This document shows positions 1 to 7,790 of a stretch of DNA of 64,000 bases, one piece after another (position 1 is the stretch's first letter; each line of letters begins with the position of its first letter). This DNA is from Rhodobacteraceae bacterium EhC02 (GTDB lineage: Bacteria; Pseudomonadota; Alphaproteobacteria; Rhodobacterales; Rhodobacteraceae). Location: positions 1-64,000 of the forward strand of contig LXYH01000016.1 of the NCBI GenBank assembly GCA_001650895.1, written 5' to 3'. Below the pieces are notes generated by a model that worked only from the letters and a program-made list of their open reading frames with translations, did no database searches and was not told where the DNA came from. Position numbers and translations under genes: made by a program.

Positions 1-58
1 GGTATAGGGCGACAGTGTTTGGCTTGGAACTGGCGCGGCGCGGGCCTAGCAATTGCGC

Positions 59-1585
59 ATGCTTGCTATATTCGATCATGGCGATCCCGCCCCCTGCCCC
101 CGCCCCTTCAACCTTGCGGCGCATGTGCTGCGTCATGCGGACGATCTGCCCGCGAAGGTGGCGCTATCGGTCATCGCCGCGGATGGCGCGGATGACTGGA
201 CCTATGCGCGCCTGGCGGCTTCCGTGCGCGGCACGGGTGCGGGGCTTCTGGCGGCGGGGTTCCGCCCCGGCGACATCCTTCTGATGCGGCTGGGCAATAC
301 GGTGGATTTCCCGCTGGCCTACCTTGGGGCGATTGCCGTGGGTCTTGTGCCGGTGCCCACCTCGTCACAGCTGACAGCGCCCGAGGTTGCCAAGATGGTG
401 GCGCAGCTGGCGCCCGCCGGCATCCTGCATGATCCGCGCGTCGCCTGTCCCAATGATACGGGCCTGCCCGTGATCGACACCGCGGCACTGGCCGCGATGC
501 GTGACCTGCCGCCTGCGGACTATGCGATGGGTGACCCCGACCGCATGGCCTATATCATCTATACCTCGGGCACGTCGGGCGTTCCGCGGGCGGTGATGCA
601 TGCGCATCGCGCGATCTGGGCGCGCCGGATGATGCACCAAGGCTGGTACGGGCTGACCGCGGCGGACCGTCTGCTGCATGCCGGGGCGTTCAACTGGACC
701 TACACGCTGGGCACCGGGCTGATGGATCCCTGGTCCGTGGGGGCGACCGCCCTGATCCCCGCCGAAGGCGTGGCAATCGAGGCGCTGCCGCAGTTGCTGG
801 CGGATCACGGGGCCACGATCTTTGCCGCGGCCCCCGGCGTCTATCGCAAGATCCTGACCCATCATGCACAGATGCACCTGCCGGCCCTGCGCCACGGGCT
901 TGCCGCCGGGGAAAAGCTGTCGGACCGCGTGCGCCAGCACTGGAATGACGCGACCGGCACCCCGATTTTCGAGGCTTACGGCATGTCGGAATGTTCCACC
1001 TTCATTTCCGGCAGTCCGGCGCATCCCGCGACCCCCGGCACGCTGGGGCGGCCGCAGGACGGGCGGCGCGTGGCGATCCTGGGTGCCGATGGGCCGGTGG
1101 GCCTGGGCGAGGAAGGCACGATCGCCGTGGCACGCAGCGATCCCGGCCTGATGCTGGGCTATCTGGGCGTACCCGAGGATACGGCCGCCAGGATGCAGGG
1201 GGACTGGTTCCTGACCGGCGATCAGGGCATGATGGATGCGGATGGCCAGATCACCTATCTGGGGCGCGCCGATGACATGATGAACGCGGGCGGCTACCGC
1301 GTCTCACCGCTCGAGGTCGAGGCGGCGCTGCTGGCGCATCCCGCGATACGCGAGGTGGGCGTCACCGATATCGAGGCCAAGGAAGACGCCCGCATCATCG
1401 CGGCCTTCTACGTGGGCGATCCGGCCGATGACGCGGAACTGAAGGCCTTCGCCAACGAACGCCTTGCCCGATACAAACAACCGCGGGTATACATCCGCCT
1501 TGATGCGCTGCCCTCTGGGGCCAATGGCAAGATCCTGCGCCGCGCCCTGAAACCGTTATACGAGGCCCGCCATGGTCAAGCTTGA
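59..1585 (+). CDS. AMP-forming acyl-CoA synthetase / acid-CoA ligase
   Basis: Adenylate-forming enzyme that activates a carboxylic acid with ATP and transfers it to CoA; the substrate cannot be read from the sequence. The phosphate-binding motif YTSGTSG lies near residue 170, the adenylation signature GRADDMMNAGGYR near residues 402-414, and the C-terminal PSGANGK near 490 carries the catalytic lysine. The length of 508 residues suits the benzoate/4-coumarate/medium-chain ligase branch. I start at ATG 59; a TTG two codons upstream is less likely. The stop overlaps the next gene by 14 bases, so the two are probably co-transcribed. Confidence 0.88.
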   Translation: MLAIFDHGDPAPCPRPFNLAAHVLRHADDLPAKVALSVIAADGADDWTYARLAASVRGTGAGLLAAGFRPGDILLMRLGNTVDFPLAYLGAIAVGLVPVPTSSQLTAPEVAKMVAQLAPAGILHDPRVACPNDTGLPVIDTAALAAMRDLPPADYAMGDPDRMAYIIYTSGTSGVPRAVMHAHRAIWARRMMHQGWYGLTAADRLLHAGAFNWTYTLGTGLMDPWSVGATALIPAEGVAIEALPQLLADHGATIFAAAPGVYRKILTHHAQMHLPALRHGLAAGEKLSDRVRQHWNDATGTPIFEAYGMSECSTFISGSPAHPATPGTLGRPQDGRRVAILGADGPVGLGEEGTIAVARSDPGLMLGYLGVPEDTAARMQGDWFLTGDQGMMDADGQITYLGRADDMMNAGGYRVSPLEVEAALLAHPAIREVGVTDIEAKEDARIIAAFYVGDPADDAELKAFANERLARYKQPRVYIRLDALPSGANGKILRRALKPLYEARHGQA

Positions 1586-2228
1586 TATCCTCTCCGATCC
1601 CATCTGCCCCTGGTGCCTTATCGGCAAGGCCCAACTGGAACGCGCACTTGAGGCCCGGCCCGACCATCCTTTCGTGATCGAATGGCATCCTTTCCAGCTG
1701 AACCCCGACATGCCGCAGGACGGCATGGACCGGCGCGCCTATCTGGAAGAGAAGTTCGGCGGCAAGGAACGCGCCGTGCAGATCTATGCCAGGATTGCAC
1801 AGAACGCCGAAGCGGCGGGGATCGAGATCAATTTCGAAGGCATCACCCGCACCCCGAACACGCTGGATGCGCATCGCCTGATCCATTGGGCCGGGATCGA
1901 GGGCGCACAGCACCGTGTCGTGTCATCGCTGATGCGGGCCTACTTCCAGGAAGGTCGTGACATTGGCGACCGCGACGTGCTGGCCGACATCGCCGACAGC
2001 GCCGGTCTGGATGCCGCCGTTATCCGCAAGCTCTTGGACAGCCCCGCCGATACGGATGAAATCCGCGCCCGCGACCAAGCCGCGCGCGAGATGGGGGTCA
2101 ATGCCGTGCCCACCTTCATTGTGGCCGGAAAGCACGCGGTGCCGGGCGCCCAGCCTACCGAGGTCTGGCTGAAGGTCATCGACGAGATCATGGCCCAATC
2201 CCCTGACGCCCCGGATGGTGCGGACTGA
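1572..2228 (+). CDS. DsbA-family oxidoreductase (FrnE-like)
   Basis: Thioredoxin-fold protein of the DsbA/FrnE/HCCA-isomerase family with a CPWC redox motif at residues 12-15 and the cis-proline segment NAVPTFIVAG near residue 175. It has no signal peptide, so it is cytoplasmic, unlike true DsbA. The 218-residue length matches FrnE-type proteins, which act as cytosolic disulfide oxidoreductases in stress responses. It overlaps both the ligase upstream (14 bases) and the MFS gene downstream (14 bases), which points to a translationally coupled three-gene unit. The physiological substrate is unknown. Confidence 0.88.
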   Translation: MVKLDILSDPICPWCLIGKAQLERALEARPDHPFVIEWHPFQLNPDMPQDGMDRRAYLEEKFGGKERAVQIYARIAQNAEAAGIEINFEGITRTPNTLDAHRLIHWAGIEGAQHRVVSSLMRAYFQEGRDIGDRDVLADIADSAGLDAAVIRKLLDSPADTDEIRARDQAAREMGVNAVPTFIVAGKHAVPGAQPTEVWLKVIDEIMAQSPDAPDGAD

Positions 2229-3507
2229 CATCAGGATGTCCGTGCCAGGTGCCAGTGATCTGCCCGGTTCGGGCCTGAAGAAAGCGCCTTCGCGGGCGGA
2301 GTTCATCGCATTGATCGCGATGCTTTTCGCCATCATCGCCTTTTCCATAGATGCAATGCTTCCGGCCCTGCCCCGGATCGGCGCCGAGCTCAGCCCCGAT
2401 GCGCCCAACCGCGCCCAGTTGATCGTGATCGCCTTTGTCCTTGGCATGGGCGCGGCCACGCTGTTTGCCGGGCCGATGTCCGATGCGCTGGGCCGCAAAC
2501 CCATGGTGATCGGGGGAACTGCCCTCTACATCGTCGGTGCGGCGCTGGCCTGGTTTGCCCCGACGCTGGAATGGCTGTTGCTGGCGCGGGTCCTGCAGGG
2601 CGTCGGTGCGGCGGGGCCGCGAGTTGTGGGCATGGCCATCGTGCGCGACCTTTACGGCGGGCGCGAGATGGCGCGCATCCTGTCCTTCGTGATGATGGTC
2701 TTCATGCTGGTCCCCGCAATCGCCCCGCTTGTGGGCAGCTGGATCATCGCCGCCGCAGGCTGGCGCGCGATGTTCGGGGCCTTCGTGATCTTCGCCGGGA
2801 TCGCCACGCTCTGGCTGGCGCTGCGCCTGCCGGAATCGCTGCCCCCCGCCGCCCGCCGCCCCATGCGCCTGCCCGCCATCGCAAGTGCCGTGGGCGAGGT
2901 GCTGACCCATCCGGTCGTGCGCCTGTCGATCATGGCGCAGACCATGGGCTATGTGCTGCTCTTCACCTCGATCAGCCTGATCCAGCCCGTCTTCGATCAG
3001 GTCTTCGACCGGGGCGCGCAATTCCCGCTGTGGTTCGCGGGCATGGCGATCGTGTCGGGCAGCGCCTCGGTGATCAACGCGGCGCTGGTCATGCGGCTGG
3101 GCATGCAGCGGCTGGCGATGGCGGCCTTCGGCGCGCAGGTGATCCTGTCGGCCGCCATGACACTGTGCTGGCTGGCTGGCCTGCGCGGCGAGGCGATGTT
3201 CGCGGTCTACCTGGTCTGGCAATGCACCGTGCTGTTCCAGTCGGGGCTGACCGTCGGCAACCTGAATGCCATCGCGATGGAACCCATGGCCCATATCGCC
3301 GGTACCGCCGCCAGCGTGATCGGCGCCGTCGCGACCATCGCGGGCGCGCTGATCGCGGCACCCATCGCGCTGGTCTTCAACGCCACGCCCCTGCCCATGT
3401 CACTGGGTGTCGGCGGGGCCTCTGCCGTCGCCTTCGTGCTGCTCTGGCGGCTGGGCCGGATCGAACGGCGCGTACGGCGCTTCGGCCCTGTCGATCCGGT
3501 CAAATAA
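2215..3507 (+). CDS. MFS drug exporter, Bcr/CflA family
   Basis: Proton-driven inner-membrane exporter with about 12 hydrophobic segments. The loop after helix 2 has the MFS motif GPMSDALGRKP, and helix 4 begins LLARVLQGVGAAGPRVV, typical of Bcr/CflA multidrug exporters. ATG 2215 overlaps the stop of the DsbA-like gene; ATG 2236 is an alternative start. The N-terminal tail of about 35 residues before helix 1 is slightly long for the family. The family exports bicyclomycin, sulfonamides, chloramphenicol or small thiols; the substrate here is not predictable. Confidence 0.9.
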   Translation: MVRTDIRMSVPGASDLPGSGLKKAPSRAEFIALIAMLFAIIAFSIDAMLPALPRIGAELSPDAPNRAQLIVIAFVLGMGAATLFAGPMSDALGRKPMVIGGTALYIVGAALAWFAPTLEWLLLARVLQGVGAAGPRVVGMAIVRDLYGGREMARILSFVMMVFMLVPAIAPLVGSWIIAAAGWRAMFGAFVIFAGIATLWLALRLPESLPPAARRPMRLPAIASAVGEVLTHPVVRLSIMAQTMGYVLLFTSISLIQPVFDQVFDRGAQFPLWFAGMAIVSGSASVINAALVMRLGMQRLAMAAFGAQVILSAAMTLCWLAGLRGEAMFAVYLVWQCTVLFQSGLTVGNLNAIAMEPMAHIAGTAASVIGAVATIAGALIAAPIALVFNATPLPMSLGVGGASAVAFVLLWRLGRIERRVRRFGPVDPVK

Positions 3508-3510
3508 TTT

Positions 3511-3520
3511 CTGTATACAG
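3511..3520. promoter_or_regulatory. perfect palindrome CTGTATACAG upstream of icd
   Basis: A 10-base perfect palindrome lies 82 bases before the icd start codon and directly after the MFS stop. The TGTATACA core resembles operators bound by GntR-family (FCD/FadR-like) regulators, which is general knowledge and not proof here. It could equally control readthrough from the MFS gene. Confidence 0.3.
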
Positions 3521-3602
3521 TCGCATACCGTCTTTGCAGCAGGCCCGCTTTGCGCTATGACCCGGCGCAAGAGCCGATTCACCAGGAAAGGGGATATCCC
3601 AC

Positions 3603-4817
3603 ATGACCAAGATCAAGGTAGCCAACCCTGTCGTCGAACTCGACGGCGACGAGATGACCCGCATCATCTGGGATTTCATCAAGCAGAAGCTGATCCTGCC
3701 CTACCTGGACATCGACCTGAAATACTATGACCTCGGCATCGAAGAGCGTGACCGTACCGATGACCAGATCACCATCGATGCCGCCCATGCGATCAAGAAA
3801 TACGGCGTCGGCGTCAAATGCGCGACCATCACCCCGGACGAGCAGCGGGTCGAGGAATTCGGCCTCAAGCAGATGTGGAAATCGCCCAACGGCACGATCC
3901 GCAACATCCTCGGCGGCGTGATCTTCCGCGAGCCGATCATCTGCCAGAACGTGCCGCGCCTTGTGCCGGGCTGGACCCAGCCCATCGTGGTGGGCCGTCA
4001 CGCCTTTGGCGACCAGTACCGCGCCACCGACTTCCGCTTTCCGGGCGCCGGCAAGCTGACGATCAAGTTCGTGGGCGAGGATGGCACCGTGATCGAGCGT
4101 GACGTCTTCGACGCGCCCGGCGCTGGCGTCACCATGGCGATGTATAACCTCGACCAGTCGATCATCGACTTCGCGCGCGCCTCGATGAACTATGGCCTGG
4201 TCAAGGGCTGGCCGGTGTACCTGTCCACCAAGAACACGATCCTCAAGGCCTATGACGGCCGCTTCAAGGACCTGTTCCAGCAGGTCTTCGACGAGGAATT
4301 CGCCGACAAGTTCAAGGCCGCGGGCATCACCTATGAGCACCGCCTGATCGACGACATGGTCGCATCCGCGATGAAATGGTCGGGCGGCTATGTCTGGGCC
4401 TGCAAGAACTACGATGGCGACGTGCAGTCGGACACCGTGGCGCAGGGCTTCGGCTCGCTTGGCCTGATGACCTCCGTCCTGATGACCCCCGATGGACAGA
4501 CGGTCGAGGCCGAGGCCGCCCACGGCACCGTGACGCGCCACTACCGCCAGCACCAGCAGGGCAAGGAAACCTCGACCAACTCGATCGCGTCGATCTTTGC
4601 CTGGACCGGCGGCCTGAAGCACCGCGCGAAACTGGACGGCAACGCCGAACTCGCCCGCTTCGCCGAAACGCTGGAAAAGGTGACGGTGCAGACGGTCGAG
4701 GACGGTTTCATGACCAAGGACCTCGCCCTGCTGGTCGGCCCCGACCAGAAATGGCTGAGCACCATCGGCTATCTGGAAAAGGTGGACGAGTACCTGAACA
4801 AGGCCCTGGCTGGCTGA
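3603..4817 (+). CDS. icd: NADP-dependent isocitrate dehydrogenase
   Basis: TCA-cycle enzyme that oxidatively decarboxylates isocitrate to 2-oxoglutarate, making NADPH. The 404-residue protein is of the eukaryote-like dimeric type common in alphaproteobacteria: it has [19 protein letters not shown] near residues 210-230, the substrate motif KSPNGTIRN near 95, and an [18 protein letters not shown] block near 325. AGGAAAGGGG just upstream is the ribosome binding site. It is a stand-alone gene closed by a strong terminator, and its 2-oxoglutarate product links carbon status to the Ntr system encoded further along. Confidence 0.97.
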   Translation: MTKIKVANPVVELDGDEMTRIIWDFIKQKLILPYLDIDLKYYDLGIEERDRTDDQITIDAAHAIKKYGVGVKCATITPDEQRVEEFGLKQMWKSPNGTIRNILGGVIFREPIICQNVPRLVPGWTQPIVVGRHAFGDQYRATDFRFPGAGKLTIKFVGEDGTVIERDVFDAPGAGVTMAMYNLDQSIIDFARASMNYGLVKGWPVYLSTKNTILKAYDGRFKDLFQQVFDEEFADKFKAAGITYEHRLIDDMVASAMKWSGGYVWACKNYDGDVQSDTVAQGFGSLGLMTSVLMTPDGQTVEAEAAHGTVTRHYRQHQQGKETSTNSIASIFAWTGGLKHRAKLDGNAELARFAETLEKVTVQTVEDGFMTKDLALLVGPDQKWLSTIGYLEKVDEYLNKALAG

Positions 4818-4839
4818 TCATCGGTCAGGCCGGAGTTGG

Positions 4840-4876
4840 AAGGGGTCGCCGGGAGGCGGCCCCTTTTGGTTTTTTC
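4840..4876 (+). terminator. Rho-independent terminator of icd
   Basis: An 11-base stem (AAGGGGTCGCC paired with GGCGGCCCCTT, one G-U pair) with a GGGA tetraloop is followed by a T-rich tract. It sits 22 bases after the icd stop and marks the boundary with the AT-rich islet. Confidence 0.88.
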
Positions 4877-4907
4877 TAGTTAATGTAAGTCTACAATTTG
4901 TTCCTAA

Positions 4908-5435
4908 TTATTGGGATATACGGCTCGTTTGGAAAACAGCAAGCAACGTCGATATTATTAGGATAAGTCCGTACATAGTCAAAAAAAGTCCAGCGACGTA
5001 AAAAAAATCGCGAGGATTTAGGCTCAAGCAGGCGCTATGGATACATTGCCCCACCAGAGATTCAGATTGAAATGTATTACATATCCCGTTCTGCTTGAGT
5101 GAAACCGCAATCAGTAATGCTGATAGTTGGACAAGCGACGAGTGAACAATTAGTGCGGTTAACTTAGAAATTGGCGATGCACTCTGGCCCTGTCTTGGAG
5201 TCGATAAAATTTGCAACCTTTCTGCCCCAAAAAGTGCAAGAACGATGGCAAATGTTGCCAGTGAAAACCCAATTAAGGATGGAAAAACCGAGATAGCAAT
5301 CATTGACCAGTCAGTCGACTGCGAACGATCGTATAAAAGAAAGCAAAGGGCTAGAGCAAGATAAATGTAGGGGGTTGCCAACACAAAGCGAAATCCGCCT
5401 GCGTCTCTATATATTTGAAAAAGAACCCCAAACAT
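4908..5435 (-). CDS. hypothetical four-helix membrane protein (partner of the DUF4747-like gene)
   Basis: I do not recognise a family. The 175-residue protein has four clear hydrophobic segments at about 17-36, 45-70, 92-113 and 145-168, with a short polar loop around 75-90 and a cysteine-containing loop around 115-140. There is no cleavable signal peptide or enzymatic motif. It starts 5 bases after the stop of the upstream DUF4747-like gene, and its GGAGG ribosome binding site lies inside the end of that gene, so the two are translationally coupled. Base composition is strongly AT-rich, unlike the flanks, which suggests recent acquisition. Its role is unknown; a membrane effector is an inference from the arrangement. 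Confidence 0.75.
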   Translation of the reverse strand: MFGVLFQIYRDAGGFRFVLATPYIYLALALCFLLYDRSQSTDWSMIAISVFPSLIGFSLATFAIVLALFGAERLQILSTPRQGQSASPISKLTALIVHSSLVQLSALLIAVSLKQNGICNTFQSESLVGQCIHSACLSLNPRDFFYVAGLFLTMYGLILIISTLLAVFQTSRISQ

Positions 5436-5440
5436 TTACT

Positions 5441-6325
5441 CTATTCCTCCGCCAATCTGTCGACCTTCTGCCTATTTTGCTTCACGGCATTGACAATCTT
5501 CACTTTTAGTTTCTCGAGAAAGCCGGACTCTGTGCTTTCTGTGTCTTCTGTGCGCAAAGTTTCTATATGGGGTTTTTGCTCAGAGTTTGCCGAAAGGATG
5601 GTGCCATTTTGTTCATACCTAACAATTACACTTCCGTTCTCAGCAGCCATTGCGCCGAGCGCTCTGGTTGTATTGTTGGGCAGCAGATAGTCAGCGTCGC
5701 TTGTTGAAATAGTTCTTCTTAGTTTGTCTGCCTTCTCCTCTGCCAGCCTTTCTTCAATTTCCTTTATAAGTCCGGGCGGTATATGATTTGGACGACTTAT
5801 TGTAATTGTTATTTCTCTTAAGGTTTCCAAGTCAAGCATCTCATCAATGGCAGTGGAGTTTTTGAAAATATCAACTTGAACCTTGCCAAATTCTCTAGCT
5901 ATTTCTTCTGCTTCCACAACAGCCTTAAAGTATTTTTCGATTTGACTTGGGCTAATGCCACTTCCAGATGAATACGTCATCACTGCTAAAATATGATTGT
6001 CTGCGTCAAGAGAAAAAGGCTTGCTTAAAAGATTTGGACGAAGATTTCCGGGAATGGAAATCTTTTTTAAATCATCTTCTGAGGCAGGACCAAAGCCATT
6101 CTCATCAAACCAATCACCATCTGTATCTATAATTGAAAACTTTGAAATTACACCATTTCCATTCTTCTTGTTAAACTGTGTGATTGCCATCCCTGTGTGT
6201 GAATATACTTGAACGCTCCGCTTTAGGTTGTAAATTGCGTGGATTAATCTTAGATAGTTTCTTTCCTTGTCTTCAGGTATTCTGAGACTGATCGCAATGG
6301 CTTGGTACTTGAATTTTCGTGCCAC
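5441..6325 (-). CDS. DUF4747-like protein, first gene of an AT-rich two-gene islet
   Basis: A 294-residue soluble protein whose pattern I associate with the DUF4747 family: an N-terminal ARKFKYQAIAI segment, a central IDTDGDWFDENGF motif, a block near 105-130 containing LRPNLLSKPFSLD, a KVQVDIFKNS strand near 165, and a TITISRPNHIP segment. No function is established that I can name. It starts at GTG 6325, preceded by GGAGG with 6-base spacing, an excellent ribosome binding site. It is AT-rich, with codons such as AGA and ATA that are rare in the neighbours. It is coupled to the downstream four-helix membrane protein. Confidence 0.75.
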   Translation of the reverse strand: MARKFKYQAIAISLRIPEDKERNYLRLIHAIYNLKRSVQVYSHTGMAITQFNKKNGNGVISKFSIIDTDGDWFDENGFGPASEDDLKKISIPGNLRPNLLSKPFSLDADNHILAVMTYSSGSGISPSQIEKYFKAVVEAEEIAREFGKVQVDIFKNSTAIDEMLDLETLREITITISRPNHIPPGLIKEIEERLAEEKADKLRRTISTSDADYLLPNNTTRALGAMAAENGSVIVRYEQNGTILSANSEQKPHIETLRTEDTESTESGFLEKLKVKIVNAVKQNRQKVDRLAEE

Positions 6326-6467
6326 AAAAGACCTCCACTTGTAAGCGCCGTTGGTGCTTCAACCTTAATATGAAATATGCATCTCTGTACAGCCTCAAGA
6401 CGTGGGCCGGCAGTATCGTCTCTTTGCCCACAGCTTCAACTTACACTCAACCCGAAGGACCGCCGCC

Positions 6468-6797
6468 ATGCCCTATCTTCTGCTCCTCCTCGCCGTGGTG
6501 GCGGAAACCATTGGCACCTCGGCGCTGCAGGCCTCCCAGCAGTTCACGCGGCCATGGCCCTCGGTGCTGGTGGTGGTGGCCTACGGGATCAGTTTCTACC
6601 TGCTGGCGCAGACGCTGGCCTTCATGCCGGTGGGCGTGGTCTATGCGCTGTGGTCGGGCCTAGGGATCGTGCTGATCGCGCTGATCGGGTTTGCCGTCTT
6701 CGGTCAGCGTCTGGATCTGCCCGCCGTGATCGGCATGGCGATGATCCTGGGCGGGATCGTGGTGATCCACCTCTTCTCGAAAGCCTCGCCCCACTGA
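6468..6797 (+). CDS. emrE: small multidrug resistance exporter, EmrE type
   Basis: A 109-residue proton/drug antiporter of the SMR family with four transmembrane helices that works as an antiparallel dimer. The essential membrane glutamate is E13 and the conserved tryptophan of helix 3 is W62. The C-terminal FGQRLDLPAVIGM segment and the final SPH closely resemble E. coli EmrE, so quaternary-cation export is more likely than guanidinium export (Gdx). The start is ATG 6468; the ATG-less extension upstream is not supported. It reads away from the AT-rich islet. I saw no guanidine riboswitch in the 142 bases before it. Confidence 0.92.
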   Translation: MPYLLLLLAVVAETIGTSALQASQQFTRPWPSVLVVVAYGISFYLLAQTLAFMPVGVVYALWSGLGIVLIALIGFAVFGQRLDLPAVIGMAMILGGIVVIHLFSKASPH

Positions 6798-6833
6798 GGG
6801 GCGAGGTGGTCTTCATGCGGGGGCAGCCCCCGT

Positions 6834-7706
6834 TCAACCCATCGCGCGCAGGCGCTTGATCAGGGATGAGGTGTCCCAGCGCCCGCCGCCCAGTTTCTGC
6901 ACGTCCTTGTAGAACTGATCGACCAGCGCCGTGACCGGCAGGCTCGCGCCGTTCTCATCCGCCGTATCAAGGCAGATGCCCAGGTCCTTGCGCATCCAGT
7001 CCACGGCAAAGCCGAACTCGAACTGATCCGCGACCATGGTCTTGTAGCGGTTCGACATCTGCCAGCTTCCGGCGGCGCCCTGGCTGATCACCTCGACCAC
7101 GGCCTCGCCGTCCAGCCCCGCTTTTTCCGCGAAATGCAGCGCCTCGGACAGGCCCTGCACCAGCCCCGCGATGGCGATCTGGTTGCACATCTTGGTCAGC
7201 TGGCCCGCGCCGCTGTCACCGATCCGGCGGCAGATGCGCGCATAGGCGGCGATCACCGGCTTTGCCGCGTCGTACTGCGCCTGCACCCCGCCGCACATGA
7301 CCGACAGCACGCCGTTTTCCGCGCCCGCCTGCCCGCCCGAGACCGGCGCGTCGACGAAGCCCAGCCCATGCGCCTCGGCGGCGGCGAACATCTCGCGCGT
7401 GACGGCGGCCGATACGGTCGTGTGATCGACAAAGATCGCGCCCTTGGTCATGCCCGCAAAGGCGCCATCCGCCCCGGTGCAGACAGACCGCAGGTCATCG
7501 TCATTGCCCACGCAGGCCATCACGAAATCCGCCCCTTCCGCCGCCGCGCGCGGGGTCGTCGCCATCGCGCCACCGTGCTGCTTGACCCAGGCTTCGGCCT
7601 TGGCGGCGGTGCGGTTGTAGACGGTCACCTCATGCCCCTTGGCCGCCAGATGCCCCGCCATCGGATACCCCATGACTCCCAGACCCAGAAATGCCAGTTT
7701 TGCCAT
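6834..7706 (-). CDS. NAD(P)-dependent beta-hydroxyacid dehydrogenase (3-hydroxyisobutyrate dehydrogenase family)
   Basis: A 290-residue enzyme with an N-terminal Rossmann fold (GLGVMGYPMAGHL, residues 8-20), the substrate motif DAPVSGGQAGAENG (119-132) and the catalytic lysine K172 in GAGQLTKMCNQ. The family oxidises 3-hydroxyisobutyrate, reduces tartronate semialdehyde, or reduces glyoxylate/succinic semialdehyde. The GGQAGAENG variant fits the GarR/GLYR-like branch, but the substrate is unresolved. It is a single gene, divergent from the penicillin-acylase-family gene, with an 84-base shared promoter region. Confidence 0.88.
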   Translation of the reverse strand: MAKLAFLGLGVMGYPMAGHLAAKGHEVTVYNRTAAKAEAWVKQHGGAMATTPRAAAEGADFVMACVGNDDDLRSVCTGADGAFAGMTKGAIFVDHTTVSAAVTREMFAAAEAHGLGFVDAPVSGGQAGAENGVLSVMCGGVQAQYDAAKPVIAAYARICRRIGDSGAGQLTKMCNQIAIAGLVQGLSEALHFAEKAGLDGEAVVEVISQGAAGSWQMSNRYKTMVADQFEFGFAVDWMRKDLGICLDTADENGASLPVTALVDQFYKDVQKLGGGRWDTSSLIKRLRAMG

Positions 7707-7790
7707 CAGCCTCTTCCCTTGCGTGATTGTGTTCCCTCTGGTTTGTGTCTAGCTAACGGGCGGATTGCAAGGGGTAAGGGGCGTTTCGGA

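Noticed and set aside
6326-6467. Possible guanidine riboswitch before the SMR gene
   Set aside because: I could not find the conserved hairpins or ACGR loops, and the protein is EmrE-type rather than a guanidinium exporter.
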